Positions 42,718 through 50,398 of a stretch of 64,000 bases of DNA are shown in pieces; the first letter of the stretch is position 1, and the number at the start of each line of letters is the position of its first letter. The notes beneath the pieces are model-generated. The model was not told where the DNA came from. It searched no databases and saw only the letters and a program-made list of their open reading frames with translations. The stretch is from NCBI RefSeq assembly GCF_046156265.1, contig NZ_JAWDIR010000043.1, forward strand, positions 62,001 to 126,000, read 5' to 3'. Position numbers and translations under genes: made by a program. The DNA comes from CAMDHY01 sp046156265. GTDB taxonomy: Bacteria > Pseudomonadota > Alphaproteobacteria > Rhizobiales > Segnochrobactraceae.

Positions 42718-43563
42718 TCAGTCGGGCACGAACGCGTAGCTTTCGTCGGCGGTCACGATCGAACCTAGTCCCGGCCATGGGAAGTGGTAGCCGATGACCC
42801 GCGTGCCCGCCTCGGCGCAGCGCGCGAGCAGGGCGCGGCGGGAGACCACCGTGCGATCGCGATCGTGATCGTAGCGGTAGGTGAGGTCCGGCCGCTCCGC
42901 CAGCATCGGATGATGCAGGAGGTCTCCGAACACGACGACGGCGTCGCGGCCCTCGCCGACGCGGTAGCTCGTGTGGCCGATGGTGTGGCCGGGTGTCGGC
43001 AACGCCGTGAGCCCGGGCAGGATCTCGCCGCCGATGTCGAAGGGGCGCAGGCGGCCGCTGCAGGCTGCGATGGCGGCCCGGTGAACGCCGATATAGGGAC
43101 CTGTGGAGGGCGCAGACGCCACGAACGCCAGCTCTTCCGCGGCGACGTGGACCGTGGCGTTCGGGAAGGCCGGCCCCCCGTCGGCACCGACGAGCCCCCA
43201 GGCGTGGTCTGAGTGGATGTGCGTCAGCACGACCGCCGCGATGTCTTCCGGCCGCAGGCCGGCGAGGGCGAGGCTCTCGATGAGGCACCCGGTGTCCGGG
43301 CCGAAGGGGCGCTCGGGACCTGTTCCCGTGTCGAACAGGATCGGCCGGCCGTCCAGCACGACGACGAGCGCATTCTGCGCAAGCGGCAGGCGATCGGGCG
43401 GAAGGCCGTGGCGCCCGGCGAGCGCCGTCACGGCATCCGCCGGGGCGTTGTCGAACTCCTCCGCGGGTGCTGCGAGGGTCAGCGGCCCGTCGGAGACGAC
43501 GAGGGCCGGCGCTGCGCCGATGGAGAAGGGGTGGACGCGAGGGCCTGGAAGGATGTCGCTCAT
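42718..43563 (-). CDS. MBL-fold metallo-hydrolase
   Basis: A 281-residue metallo-beta-lactamase-fold hydrolase with the di-zinc motif 'LTHIHSDHAWG', 'PTPGHTIGHTSY', 'VFGDLLHHP' and the C-terminal 'VIGYHFPWPG'. Lactonases, glyoxalase II-like thioesterases and aryl hydrolases share this layout; the substrate is unclear. The ATG at 43563 begins with a short loop before the first strand; the longer open frame upstream is antisense to the next gene. It is convergent with the LacI-controlled dehydrogenase, and no LacI site lies at its promoter side. Confidence 0.85.
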   Translation of the reverse strand: MSDILPGPRVHPFSIGAAPALVVSDGPLTLAAPAEEFDNAPADAVTALAGRHGLPPDRLPLAQNALVVVLDGRPILFDTGTGPERPFGPDTGCLIESLALAGLRPEDIAAVVLTHIHSDHAWGLVGADGGPAFPNATVHVAAEELAFVASAPSTGPYIGVHRAAIAACSGRLRPFDIGGEILPGLTALPTPGHTIGHTSYRVGEGRDAVVVFGDLLHHPMLAERPDLTYRYDHDRDRTVVSRRALLARCAEAGTRVIGYHFPWPGLGSIVTADESYAFVPD

Positions 43564-43707
43564 GGGCCGAGTGTGCCGCGTCGTTGCCGGGGAAGGAAGC
43601 GGCTGCGTGTGACCGACGTAGGGGAATGGCGCCGGCGGCGTTCCGGGAACAGGGCAGGGGCCTGGGTCCGAGCCAGCACGATGGACCCCAGATACGAGGA
43701 TCACTCC

Positions 43708-44136
43708 ATGAAGACGCTCGCGATCACTGCAGCAGCGGTGCTGCTCTCGGCCGGCATGGCCGCCGCTCAGACCGACACCTCGACGCCCGGCCAGAGCGAT
43801 GCCGCGCCGCCTGCCGCAGCGCAGGGTTCGGCTGGAGCCCCTGACGCCACCGGCCCAGCCGGCGATCGCGGCCGCCCCGACTGGGCGCGCGGCCAGGGCA
43901 AGCGCGGCGAGGGCATGCGCGGCGAAGGCAAGAAGATGCATCCGCGCGGCGGCCCGCACGGCCATCACGGCATGATGATGCGGCCGAGCAAGGGCGCGAG
44001 CTTCGTCTTCACCGCTCCTGGCGAGGGCCGCATCATGATCAAGTGCGCCGACGAGGATTCGACGCAGGCCTGCGCCGACGCGGTCCGCCCGCTGCTCGAG
44101 CTGATGCTGCAGAGCGGGGGCGCCCAGGCGCAGTGA
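43708..44136 (+). CDS. Small exported His/Met/Gly-rich protein (142 residues)
   Basis: No recognised family. A signal peptide 'LAITAAAVLLSAGMAAAQ' is followed by a low-complexity Ala/Pro/Gly stretch, a basic Gly/Arg segment and a cluster 'MHPRGGPHGHHGMMMRPSK' (residues ~75-93) with four His and four Met. The C-terminal ~50 residues look folded, with two cysteines in 'IKCADEDSTQACADAV' that could form a disulfide. The His/Met cluster suggests periplasmic copper, nickel or zinc binding; this is inferred. It is a single-gene unit: a terminator follows at once, and the MBL gene is divergent. Confidence 0.7.
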   Translation: MKTLAITAAAVLLSAGMAAAQTDTSTPGQSDAAPPAAAQGSAGAPDATGPAGDRGRPDWARGQGKRGEGMRGEGKKMHPRGGPHGHHGMMMRPSKGASFVFTAPGEGRIMIKCADEDSTQACADAVRPLLELMLQSGGAQAQ

Positions 44137-44178
44137 CGGGTCGGCCGGCTCGCTTCGAGCCAGGCTGCGGAATCGAAG

Positions 44179-44211
44179 CGGCCGGGCATCGCGCCCGGCC
44201 GTTCTTCGTTT
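44179..44211 (+). terminator. Rho-independent terminator of the His/Met-rich protein gene
   Basis: CGGCCGGGC (44179-44187) and GCCCGGCCG (44193-44201) form a perfect 9-bp stem with loop ATCGC, followed by TTCTTCGTTT. It lies 43 bases after the stop codon. Confidence 0.75.
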
Positions 44212-44248
44212 CAAGGGCCATAAGGCCCTCACGGTGACGGGGCGGCGT

Positions 44249-45022
44249 TTACCCCGCCTTCTTCAGCTGCTCGCGCAGATGCGGGTACTTCTCGGTCAAG
44301 AGCGAGCCCGGATAGTAGGTCGGCCCGTAGGCCGGCTCGGCGCGGATCAGCTCGAACCAGCGGGCGACCGCGGGCTTGTCGTCCCACATCGTGGCGAGGT
44401 TGATGTCGTCCATGCGGACGATCACCGGCATCACCGCCACGTCGGCGAGCGTGATCTGGTCCCCCATCAGCCACGGGCCGCCGCTTGCCCGGATCGTCTC
44501 GTCCATGCGGGCGACGCCGCGGGAAAGCCGGCCCATGGCGCCGTCCATCTCCGCCTGCGGAAAGCCGGTGCGGCCCATCGTCAGCAGGAACTCGCGGCGC
44601 AGCGGCTTCGAGTCGGCCAGCGCCTGGAACTCGGCCTCGGTCATCTTCTGGAAGTGCGGCAGGAAGGCGAGGTTGTAGGACGGGACGCGGATCGCCGGCG
44701 TCGGCACCTCGTCGATGAAGCGCATCAGCGAGCGCATCGACGCGATGTCCTTCAGGCCCTTCGGCCGGAGCGGCGCCACATCGGGCTTCACCTCGTCCAG
44801 GTACTCGATGATGACGGCCGAATCGATGATCGGCACGCCCTCGTGGACGAGCGCCGGAACGACGCCGTTCGGATTGATCGCGAGGTATTCCGGCTTCAAT
44901 TGGTCGCCGGCGAAGAGGTCGAGCTTGTGCTCCTCGAAGGGAAGGCCCTTGGCGTTGAGCACGAAGCGGACGCGCTGGCTGCAGGTCGACTGCGGCGCGT
45001 TGTAGAGCACGAACTCGGGCAT
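44249..45022 (-). CDS. Glutathione S-transferase, beta-etherase (LigF)-like
   Basis: A 257-residue two-domain GST. The thioredoxin-like domain has 'PQSTCSQRVRF' (Ser12/Cys14 candidates for thiolate activation), 'NPNGVVPALV' (cis-Pro loop) and 'DSAVIIEYL' (gamma-glutamyl contact). The helical domain contains 'RTGFPQAEMD' and 'GVARMDETI', which closely resemble the corresponding region of Sphingobium LigF, and the length equals LigF. LigF-type enzymes cleave beta-aryl ethers with glutathione. It is the last gene of the liv-type operon, 67 bases after livM, and so is probably under the same LacI operator. Confidence 0.85.
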   Translation of the reverse strand: MPEFVLYNAPQSTCSQRVRFVLNAKGLPFEEHKLDLFAGDQLKPEYLAINPNGVVPALVHEGVPIIDSAVIIEYLDEVKPDVAPLRPKGLKDIASMRSLMRFIDEVPTPAIRVPSYNLAFLPHFQKMTEAEFQALADSKPLRREFLLTMGRTGFPQAEMDGAMGRLSRGVARMDETIRASGGPWLMGDQITLADVAVMPVIVRMDDINLATMWDDKPAVARWFELIRAEPAYGPTYYPGSLLTEKYPHLREQLKKAG

Positions 45023-45089
45023 GGATGGTGTCTCGTCCCGGCGGGTCGGCCGCCGGCGGGTCGCCGGCGGCTCGTGTTGCGGCGACTGG

Positions 45090-46127
45090 TCAGTCCCAGT
45101 CGAGGAAGCGCGGCAGCTTCTTCTTTGCGGCCAGCGTTCCGATGATGCCGGTCGGGAAGAACATCAGCGCGAGCAGCATGACGACGCCGGTGCCGAGGAT
45201 GTTGAGCTCGGAGGAGCCGAGATAGACCACCGACAGCTCGTTGAAGGCGATCAGCAGGATCGCGCCGACGATCGGCCCGGCGACCGTGCCCTTGCCGCCG
45301 AGGATGCACATCAGCACCAGGTTGGCGGCGACCAGGATGACCAGGAAGATGTTGGGGCGGATGTAGGTGAGGTACTCGCCCCACACGGCGCCTGCCATGC
45401 CGACGAAGAAGGCCGAGATGGCGAAGGCCGCGACCTTGTAGAGGCGGGTGTTGATGCCGGCGCTCTCCGCCTTCACCTCGTCCTGAGAGATGGCGCGCAG
45501 GCCGAGACCGAACTTCGAGTGCTTGATCTTGTAGGAGGTCCACACCGTCAGCGCGGCGATGATCAGGAAGGCGTAGTAGTACGGCACCTTCATCCACTGG
45601 GCGTCCAGGTCAAGCTGCGGCAGCGTGATGCCGTTCGAGCCGCCGACGAAGTGCCAGTTGTCGAAGAGGATGCGCGCGACCATCAGCAGTGCGATCGACG
45701 AGATGATGAAGGTCGGGCCGCGCATCTTCAGCGTGATCCAGCCGATCACGAAGCCCACGGCTGCCGCCGCGAGACCGGCCAGGGGCGCCGTGATCAGCGT
45801 CGAGACGCCGAAATAGGCGAGGATCATCCCCGAAAAGTAGCCGCCGATGCAGAAGAAGACGTTGTGGCCGAGGGAGATGTATCCCGTGTAGCCGCCGAGG
45901 ATGTTCCAGCTCGATGCCATCGCCACGTACATGAACGTGTAGAGCATCAGATGCAGGACGTAGTTGTAGCCGTCCATCACCTGCAGGATGGGGAACAGCG
46001 CGAGGACGAGGAGGAGCAGGACGGGGAACTGCCAGACCCGCTTGCCCTTGTCCAGGGAGGCGAGGCCCGCGTTATACTCCCGGCGGGCTTCGATGACGTT
46101 GTCGACGTCGAGTTGCTGCACGGCCAT
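45090..46127 (-). CDS. livM: Branched-chain amino acid-type ABC transporter permease LivM
   Basis: A 345-residue inner-membrane permease with about nine hydrophobic helices. The family stretches 'NILGGYTGYISLGHNVFFCIGGYFS', 'GPTFIISSIALLM', 'GLRAISQDEVKAESAGI' (the EAA-like loop that contacts the ATPases) and 'GGKGTVAGPIVGAILLI' are intact. It pairs with LivH, four bases upstream. LivM/LivH systems import branched-chain amino acids, amides, urea or aromatic acids, so the name does not fix the substrate. Confidence 0.92.
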   Translation of the reverse strand: MAVQQLDVDNVIEARREYNAGLASLDKGKRVWQFPVLLLLVLALFPILQVMDGYNYVLHLMLYTFMYVAMASSWNILGGYTGYISLGHNVFFCIGGYFSGMILAYFGVSTLITAPLAGLAAAAVGFVIGWITLKMRGPTFIISSIALLMVARILFDNWHFVGGSNGITLPQLDLDAQWMKVPYYYAFLIIAALTVWTSYKIKHSKFGLGLRAISQDEVKAESAGINTRLYKVAAFAISAFFVGMAGAVWGEYLTYIRPNIFLVILVAANLVLMCILGGKGTVAGPIVGAILLIAFNELSVVYLGSSELNILGTGVVMLLALMFFPTGIIGTLAAKKKLPRFLDWD

Positions 46128-46130
46128 CGG

Positions 46131-47009
46131 TCAGGCCTCCTCGATCTTGTCGCCGAACAGGCCCTGGGGCCGTACCAGCAGGATGACGAACAAAGCGAGG
46201 AAGAAGGTCATCGTCGACCACGTCGAGCCGATGTAGGCGCCGACGAAGGCGGCGATGACGGAGAGGATCAGCGAGCCGGCGATGACGCCGCCGAGCTTGC
46301 CCATGCCGCCGAGGACGACGAGCGACATCAGGATGGCGATCCACTCCCAGTGCTTGGCCGGGAAGAAGGAGAAGATGAAGCTGACGAGCGATCCCGCCGC
46401 GCCGGCAAGCCCGATGCCGATGCCGAAGGTGACGAGCGACACCAGGCCGACATTGACGCCCATCAGCTGTGCCGCCGCACGGTTCTGCGTGGTGGCGCGG
46501 ATGGCGTAGCCGAAGCGGGTGTACTGCAGGAACAAGAGCAGCAGCCCGATGACGACGAGGCTGGCGACGCCGGCATAGAGCTGCCCGGTCGGGATGAACA
46601 CGTCACCGATGAAGATCGCGTCCGTGCCGTAGCTCGGCGTCGTAACGCGCTGGGTGTTGGTGAACAGCCAGCCGAGCAGGCCGTCAAAGATCATCGCGAC
46701 GGCGAACGTCAGAAGCACCGTCATCTCCGAGTATTTGGCGCTGGCGGCCTCCTTCTCGAAGATCAGCTTGTAGAGGATGACGCCGACGCAGAAGAGCGCG
46801 ATGGCGGCGATCGGCATCGCCAGGATTGGGTCGATGCCGTAGAGGCGGAACAGCCAGAAGGTGACGAAGGCGCCGGCGATGATCAGGACGGGATGGGCGA
46901 GATTGACGATCCGCATCACGCCGAAGATCAGCGTTAATCCGGACGCCATCAGCGCATAGACGCCACCGAGGGCGAGGCCCAGGATGACGATCTGGATGAC
47001 GTTGCTCAT
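46131..47009 (-). CDS. livH: Branched-chain amino acid-type ABC transporter permease LivH
   Basis: A 292-residue permease with eight or so helices: 'GLALGGVYALMASGLTLIFGVMRIVNLAHPVL' in the first helices, the ATPase contact loop 'GYAIRATTQNRAAAQLMGVNV' and 'GGMGKLGGVIAGSLIL' near the C-terminus. It lies 60 bases after livF and directly before livM. Together the four proteins form the membrane part of the LacI-controlled importer. Confidence 0.92.
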   Translation of the reverse strand: MSNVIQIVILGLALGGVYALMASGLTLIFGVMRIVNLAHPVLIIAGAFVTFWLFRLYGIDPILAMPIAAIALFCVGVILYKLIFEKEAASAKYSEMTVLLTFAVAMIFDGLLGWLFTNTQRVTTPSYGTDAIFIGDVFIPTGQLYAGVASLVVIGLLLLFLQYTRFGYAIRATTQNRAAAQLMGVNVGLVSLVTFGIGIGLAGAAGSLVSFIFSFFPAKHWEWIAILMSLVVLGGMGKLGGVIAGSLILSVIAAFVGAYIGSTWSTMTFFLALFVILLVRPQGLFGDKIEEA

Positions 47010-47069
47010 GGAAGTCGGTTCCTTGCGGGAGGCCGGGGTGGGCGAGGGCGGTCCGGACGGGACTTGGCC

Positions 47070-47801
47070 TCAGGCGGCCGCCTTGGCCTTGCCGAGATAG
47101 AGTTCCTTGATGCGCGGATCGGCGAGCACCTCGGGGGCGGGGCCCTCGAACAGCGTCTTGCCGAGGTCGAGCACCGCGCCCCAGGTCGAGTTGTTGAGGC
47201 CCATGATGGCGTTCTGCTCGACCAGGATCACGGTCATGCCGCGGTCCTTCAGCATGTGCATGATCTCGAACATCTGCTGGACGATCTTCGGGGCGAGGCC
47301 GAGCGACGGCTCGTCGAGCATGACGATCTTCGGCTTGACGATCAGCGTGCGCGCCATCGCCAGCATCTGCTGCTGGCCGCCCGACATCGTGCCGGCGCGC
47401 TGGTGGGCACGCTCGCGCAGGATCGGGAACTGCTGCAGCACCTCCTCGATGCGGCTCTCCAGCACCTTCTTGTCGTCGATGACGTAGCCGCCCATGCGCA
47501 GGTTTTCCCGCACGCTCATGCGCGGGAAGAGGGCGCGCTCCTGTGGCACGAAGCAGATGCCCTTGCGCAGGATCTGGTCGGGGCGCAGCCCGTCGATGCG
47601 CTCGCCCTCGAAGAGGATCTCGCCGGAGCGCACCGGCAAAAGGCCGGAGATCGCCTTCAGCAGCGTCGACTTGCCGGCGCCATTCGGGCCGATGATGCAC
47701 TGCACCTGGCCGGGACGGACCGTCAGCGACGTGCCGGTCAGGATGGCGGGGCCGCGGCCGTAGCCGGCGACGACGTCGCGAACCTCGAGCAACTCAGACA
47801 T
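47070..47801 (-). CDS. livF: ABC transporter ATP-binding protein LivF
   Basis: A 243-residue ATPase: Walker A 'GPNGAGKST', signature 'TMSGGQQQMLAMART', Walker B 'KIVMLDEPSLGL' and the H-loop position occupied as usual in LivF by 'LVEQNA'. It starts at ATG 47801, eight bases before the livG stop, so the two ATPase genes overlap and are probably co-translated. It energises uptake together with LivG. Confidence 0.92.
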   Translation of the reverse strand: MSELLEVRDVVAGYGRGPAILTGTSLTVRPGQVQCIIGPNGAGKSTLLKAISGLLPVRSGEILFEGERIDGLRPDQILRKGICFVPQERALFPRMSVRENLRMGGYVIDDKKVLESRIEEVLQQFPILRERAHQRAGTMSGGQQQMLAMARTLIVKPKIVMLDEPSLGLAPKIVQQMFEIMHMLKDRGMTVILVEQNAIMGLNNSTWGAVLDLGKTLFEGPAPEVLADPRIKELYLGKAKAAA

Positions 47802-48555
47802 GGGCCACCTCCGGAGTGGCGGTCGGCGCAGCGCCGCCAAGATAGGCCTCGAGCACCAGCGGGTCGGTCTGCACGACGCTCGGCGGGCCCTGGGCGATGA
47901 CCTGGCCATGCGCCATCACCACGACATGGTGGGAGAGGCTCATCACCAGTTCCATGTTGTGCTCGACGATCAGCACGGTCAGTCCGCGCTCGTTGAGCTT
48001 GCGGATGTGGCCGACCACCTCCTCGAGCAGGCGCGGGTTGACGCCGCCCGCGGGCTCGTCGAGCAGGATGATCTTCGGGTCGCTCATCAGCAGCGCGGCG
48101 AAGTCCATCAGCTTCTTCTGCCCGTAGGAGAGCGAGCGCGTCTCCTCGTGGGCGAGCCGCGTGATGCCGAGGAAGTCGAGGATCTCGAACGCCTTCTCGC
48201 GCTCCTGCCGGCTGATCGCCGGGCCGAACAGCGCCTTCAGGCCGACTACGCGCGACTGCACCGCGAGGTTCTCGAGCACCGTCAGGTCCTCGAGGTTGCG
48301 GGTGATCTGGAAGGTGCGGCTGAGGCCGCGGCGGGTGATTGCGTGGGCGCGCAGGTGGTCGATGCGCTCGCCCTCGAGCCACACCTCGCCGCTGGTTGGC
48401 GCCAGCGTCTTCGAGATGCAGTTGAAGGCCGTCGTCTTGCCCGCGCCGTTCGGACCGATCAGCGCGGTGATCTTTCCCCGCTCGACGGTGAACGAGCATT
48501 CGTCGACGGCGCGGATGCCGCCGAAGTGTTTGCAGAGGCTGCGCACCTCGAGCAT
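47794..48555 (-). CDS. livG: ABC transporter ATP-binding protein LivG
   Basis: A 253-residue ATPase with Walker A 'GPNGAGKTT', the LivG-type signature 'SLSYGQKKLMDFA', Walker B 'KIILLDEPAGGV' and 'VEHNMELVM' H-loop. The C-terminal extension 'VVQTDPLVLEAYLGGA' is also typical. ATG 48555 follows GGGAGATTTCG. A 259-base gap with a large palindrome separates it from livK upstream. Confidence 0.92.
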   Translation of the reverse strand: MLEVRSLCKHFGGIRAVDECSFTVERGKITALIGPNGAGKTTAFNCISKTLAPTSGEVWLEGERIDHLRAHAITRRGLSRTFQITRNLEDLTVLENLAVQSRVVGLKALFGPAISRQEREKAFEILDFLGITRLAHEETRSLSYGQKKLMDFAALLMSDPKIILLDEPAGGVNPRLLEEVVGHIRKLNERGLTVLIVEHNMELVMSLSHHVVVMAHGQVIAQGPPSVVQTDPLVLEAYLGGAAPTATPEVAHV

Positions 48556-48758
48556 CGAAATCTCCCTTGATGCGCGCACCAGAGCGGGCGCGGGCGGTCC
48601 AGCCGCCGGCGCTCGTCGGTCATCGCAGAGCCAGTGCCACCAGCGGTGGCGCGTCGGATAAAGTCTGTGCCGTCTCGACGGCGGTCTGGCCCTGGCCAGC
48701 GCCGCCCCTGGCGACGCTTCGGGCCGATCCTTCGCCGCCGAGCGGCCGATCACGTCGT

Positions 48759-48784
48759 CCGGTGCCGCCCGCGGGCGGCACCGG
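48759..48784 (-). other. 26-base perfect palindrome after livK
   Basis: CCGGTGCCGCCCG and its exact reverse complement CGGGCGGCACCGG abut without loop, 31-56 bases downstream of the livK stop and upstream of livG on the transcript. As RNA it forms a very stable stem-loop, which is expected to slow 3' decay or limit read-through so that more binding protein than ATPase and permease is made. The rest of the 48556-48814 gap holds no gene. Confidence 0.75.
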
Positions 48785-48814
48785 TAGTCTTCTGGTTGTC
48801 AGCGCGTCAGCGGC

Positions 48815-50104
48815 TCACCACTGCGGCTTCGGGAAGATGACTTCCGCAACGCCTTCGAATTCGTTCGTCGGATAGATGAACTTCAGGTCGTCGCCCTGCC
48901 ACTGCGCCACGAGGACCGAGCGGTCCTCCGGCACGCCGCGCTCGTCCCACGAGAAGGGCCCGAGAACCGTCTTGACCGGCTCGGCCTTCGTGCGGGCGTG
49001 CAGCCACTCCGACAGCTTGGCGTTGTCGGTCGATGCGGCACCGCGCATCGCCTGCTCCATGCCCTGGCAGACGGCGAAGGGAATGGCGGAGTCCTCGTCC
49101 GGCGCGAAGCCGAACTTCTCGGTGAAGGCAGCCACGAAGTCGCCGTTGGTGAAGGTCTCGCCGGCGAGCTCGCCGACGAAGGCCACCGCCGGATGCCAGG
49201 AGGTCGGCATCATCACGCCTTCGGCCGCAGCGCCGGTGCCGGTCTTGTACTCCGACTGCGTGCCCTGGCTGAAGAACAGGTACTTCGGCTGCGCCTTGAC
49301 GGTCTGCAGGGCGCGCGTCAGCTGCACCGCCTCTTCCGCCGAGGCGGTGAGACCGATGACGAGGTCCGGGTTCGCCTGCTTGATCGAGTTGGCGAGGTTC
49401 AGCCAGTCGGAGAAGCCTTCCTCGGGCCACGTCTCTTCCATGACGAGCTCGACGCCGATCTCCTTCAGGAAGCCCGGCGCGAGGTCGGCGACGACGCCGC
49501 CACCGGGGTTCGACACGGTGCCACCGGCGAGGCCAGCCGCGATACCGTTGGCGAAGAAGTCATCAGCCTTGACGAGGGCGGCCGTCTTCGGGCGCTGGTC
49601 TTCGGGGATGCGCTCGGCGATCATTTCCGTCAGTGAGCCGCCCATGAACTCGGCGACGTCCTGCTGGAAGTAGAACATGTTCTTGTGTCCCTGCGACCAG
49701 ATGCGCAGAGCGCCGCCGGCGGGGACGGGGTGAACCATGCCGTACTTCTCGAGCACCGACGAGACCGGGAACGACAGCTTCGAGGAGAAGGTGCCGAACA
49801 GGATGTCGACCTTGTCGGCGTTGACGAAGCGCTCGTACTGGCTGATCGCCGTCTCGGTGTCGGAGCGGTTGTCGGAGACGATCAGATCGAGCTGGCGGCC
49901 GTCGACGCCGCCCTTCGCGTTGATGAGATCAACGCAAAGCTGGTAGCCCTGCTGGTGCTTCGTGCCGCTGACGGAGAAGTTTCCGGTGAGCGGCAGCGAG
50001 GCGCCGATCTTGATCGGGTCGGCGGCCTGGGCGCCGCCGGCGAGAAGGCCGGCGATCGCGGCTGAGGCGGCAAGTGCCGCCAAACGGGTCCTGTGGGTCT
50101 TCAT
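48815..50104 (-). CDS. livK: ABC transporter substrate-binding protein (branched-chain amino acid/amide type)
   Basis: A 429-residue periplasmic binding protein. Signal peptide 'LAALAASAAIAGLLAGGAQA' (cleavage near 27), then 'IKIGASLPLTGNFSVSG', 'QGYQLCVDLINAKGG' and 'LIVSDNRSDTETAISQYE' of the Peripla_BP_6 fold. At ~400 mature residues it is longer than LivJ/LivK (~345) and is closer to the amide/aromatic-acid binding subgroup. The ATG at 50104 follows GGGAGGGAAAAACC; an upstream ATG (50128) would add eight residues. First gene of the LacI-controlled importer operon. Confidence 0.9.
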   Translation of the reverse strand: MKTHRTRLAALAASAAIAGLLAGGAQAADPIKIGASLPLTGNFSVSGTKHQQGYQLCVDLINAKGGVDGRQLDLIVSDNRSDTETAISQYERFVNADKVDILFGTFSSKLSFPVSSVLEKYGMVHPVPAGGALRIWSQGHKNMFYFQQDVAEFMGGSLTEMIAERIPEDQRPKTAALVKADDFFANGIAAGLAGGTVSNPGGGVVADLAPGFLKEIGVELVMEETWPEEGFSDWLNLANSIKQANPDLVIGLTASAEEAVQLTRALQTVKAQPKYLFFSQGTQSEYKTGTGAAAEGVMMPTSWHPAVAFVGELAGETFTNGDFVAAFTEKFGFAPDEDSAIPFAVCQGMEQAMRGAASTDNAKLSEWLHARTKAEPVKTVLGPFSWDERGVPEDRSVLVAQWQGDDLKFIYPTNEFEGVAEVIFPKPQW

Positions 50105-50168
50105 TTGGTTTTTCCCTCCCTGCTTCATCTGGGCGATGAGCGCGTCGTAACGGCAAATTGACCGCTAC

Positions 50169-50214
50169 GCAAACGTTTGCACGACTATCGACATGGGCCC
50201 GGGCGGAGGTCAAG
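50169..50214 (-). promoter_or_regulatory. liv operon promoter with LacI operator O4
   Basis: On the minus strand CTTGAC (50214-50209) is followed by GATAGT (50189-50184, 19-base spacer) or TCGATA (17-base spacer), and then by the operator GCAAACGTTTGC (50180-50169). The operator overlaps the expected transcription start and is 65 bases before the livK start codon. The rest of the 294-base gap to the divergent aldo/keto reductase holds no gene. Confidence 0.75.
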
Positions 50215-50398
50215 CGGAAATTGGTTCTTCTGATGGGTTCCAGAATGCCACGTTCTGACGGGTTGGCCCATCATAGGCCCGAGGTTTCGCGAACGGGGCG
50301 AAGTCTGGTGAGGCGCGTCAGGGTCGCTCAGGATTGCCTGCAGGGCGACGCCGGGTAGGGTCGCGGCGCGTGCCCCCACCCAACAAAGGACCGCGACG

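Noticed and set aside
43564..43707. EcfG-type general-stress promoter before the His/Met-rich protein
   Set aside because: A GGAAC is present, but no CGTT occurs at the required 16-17 base distance.
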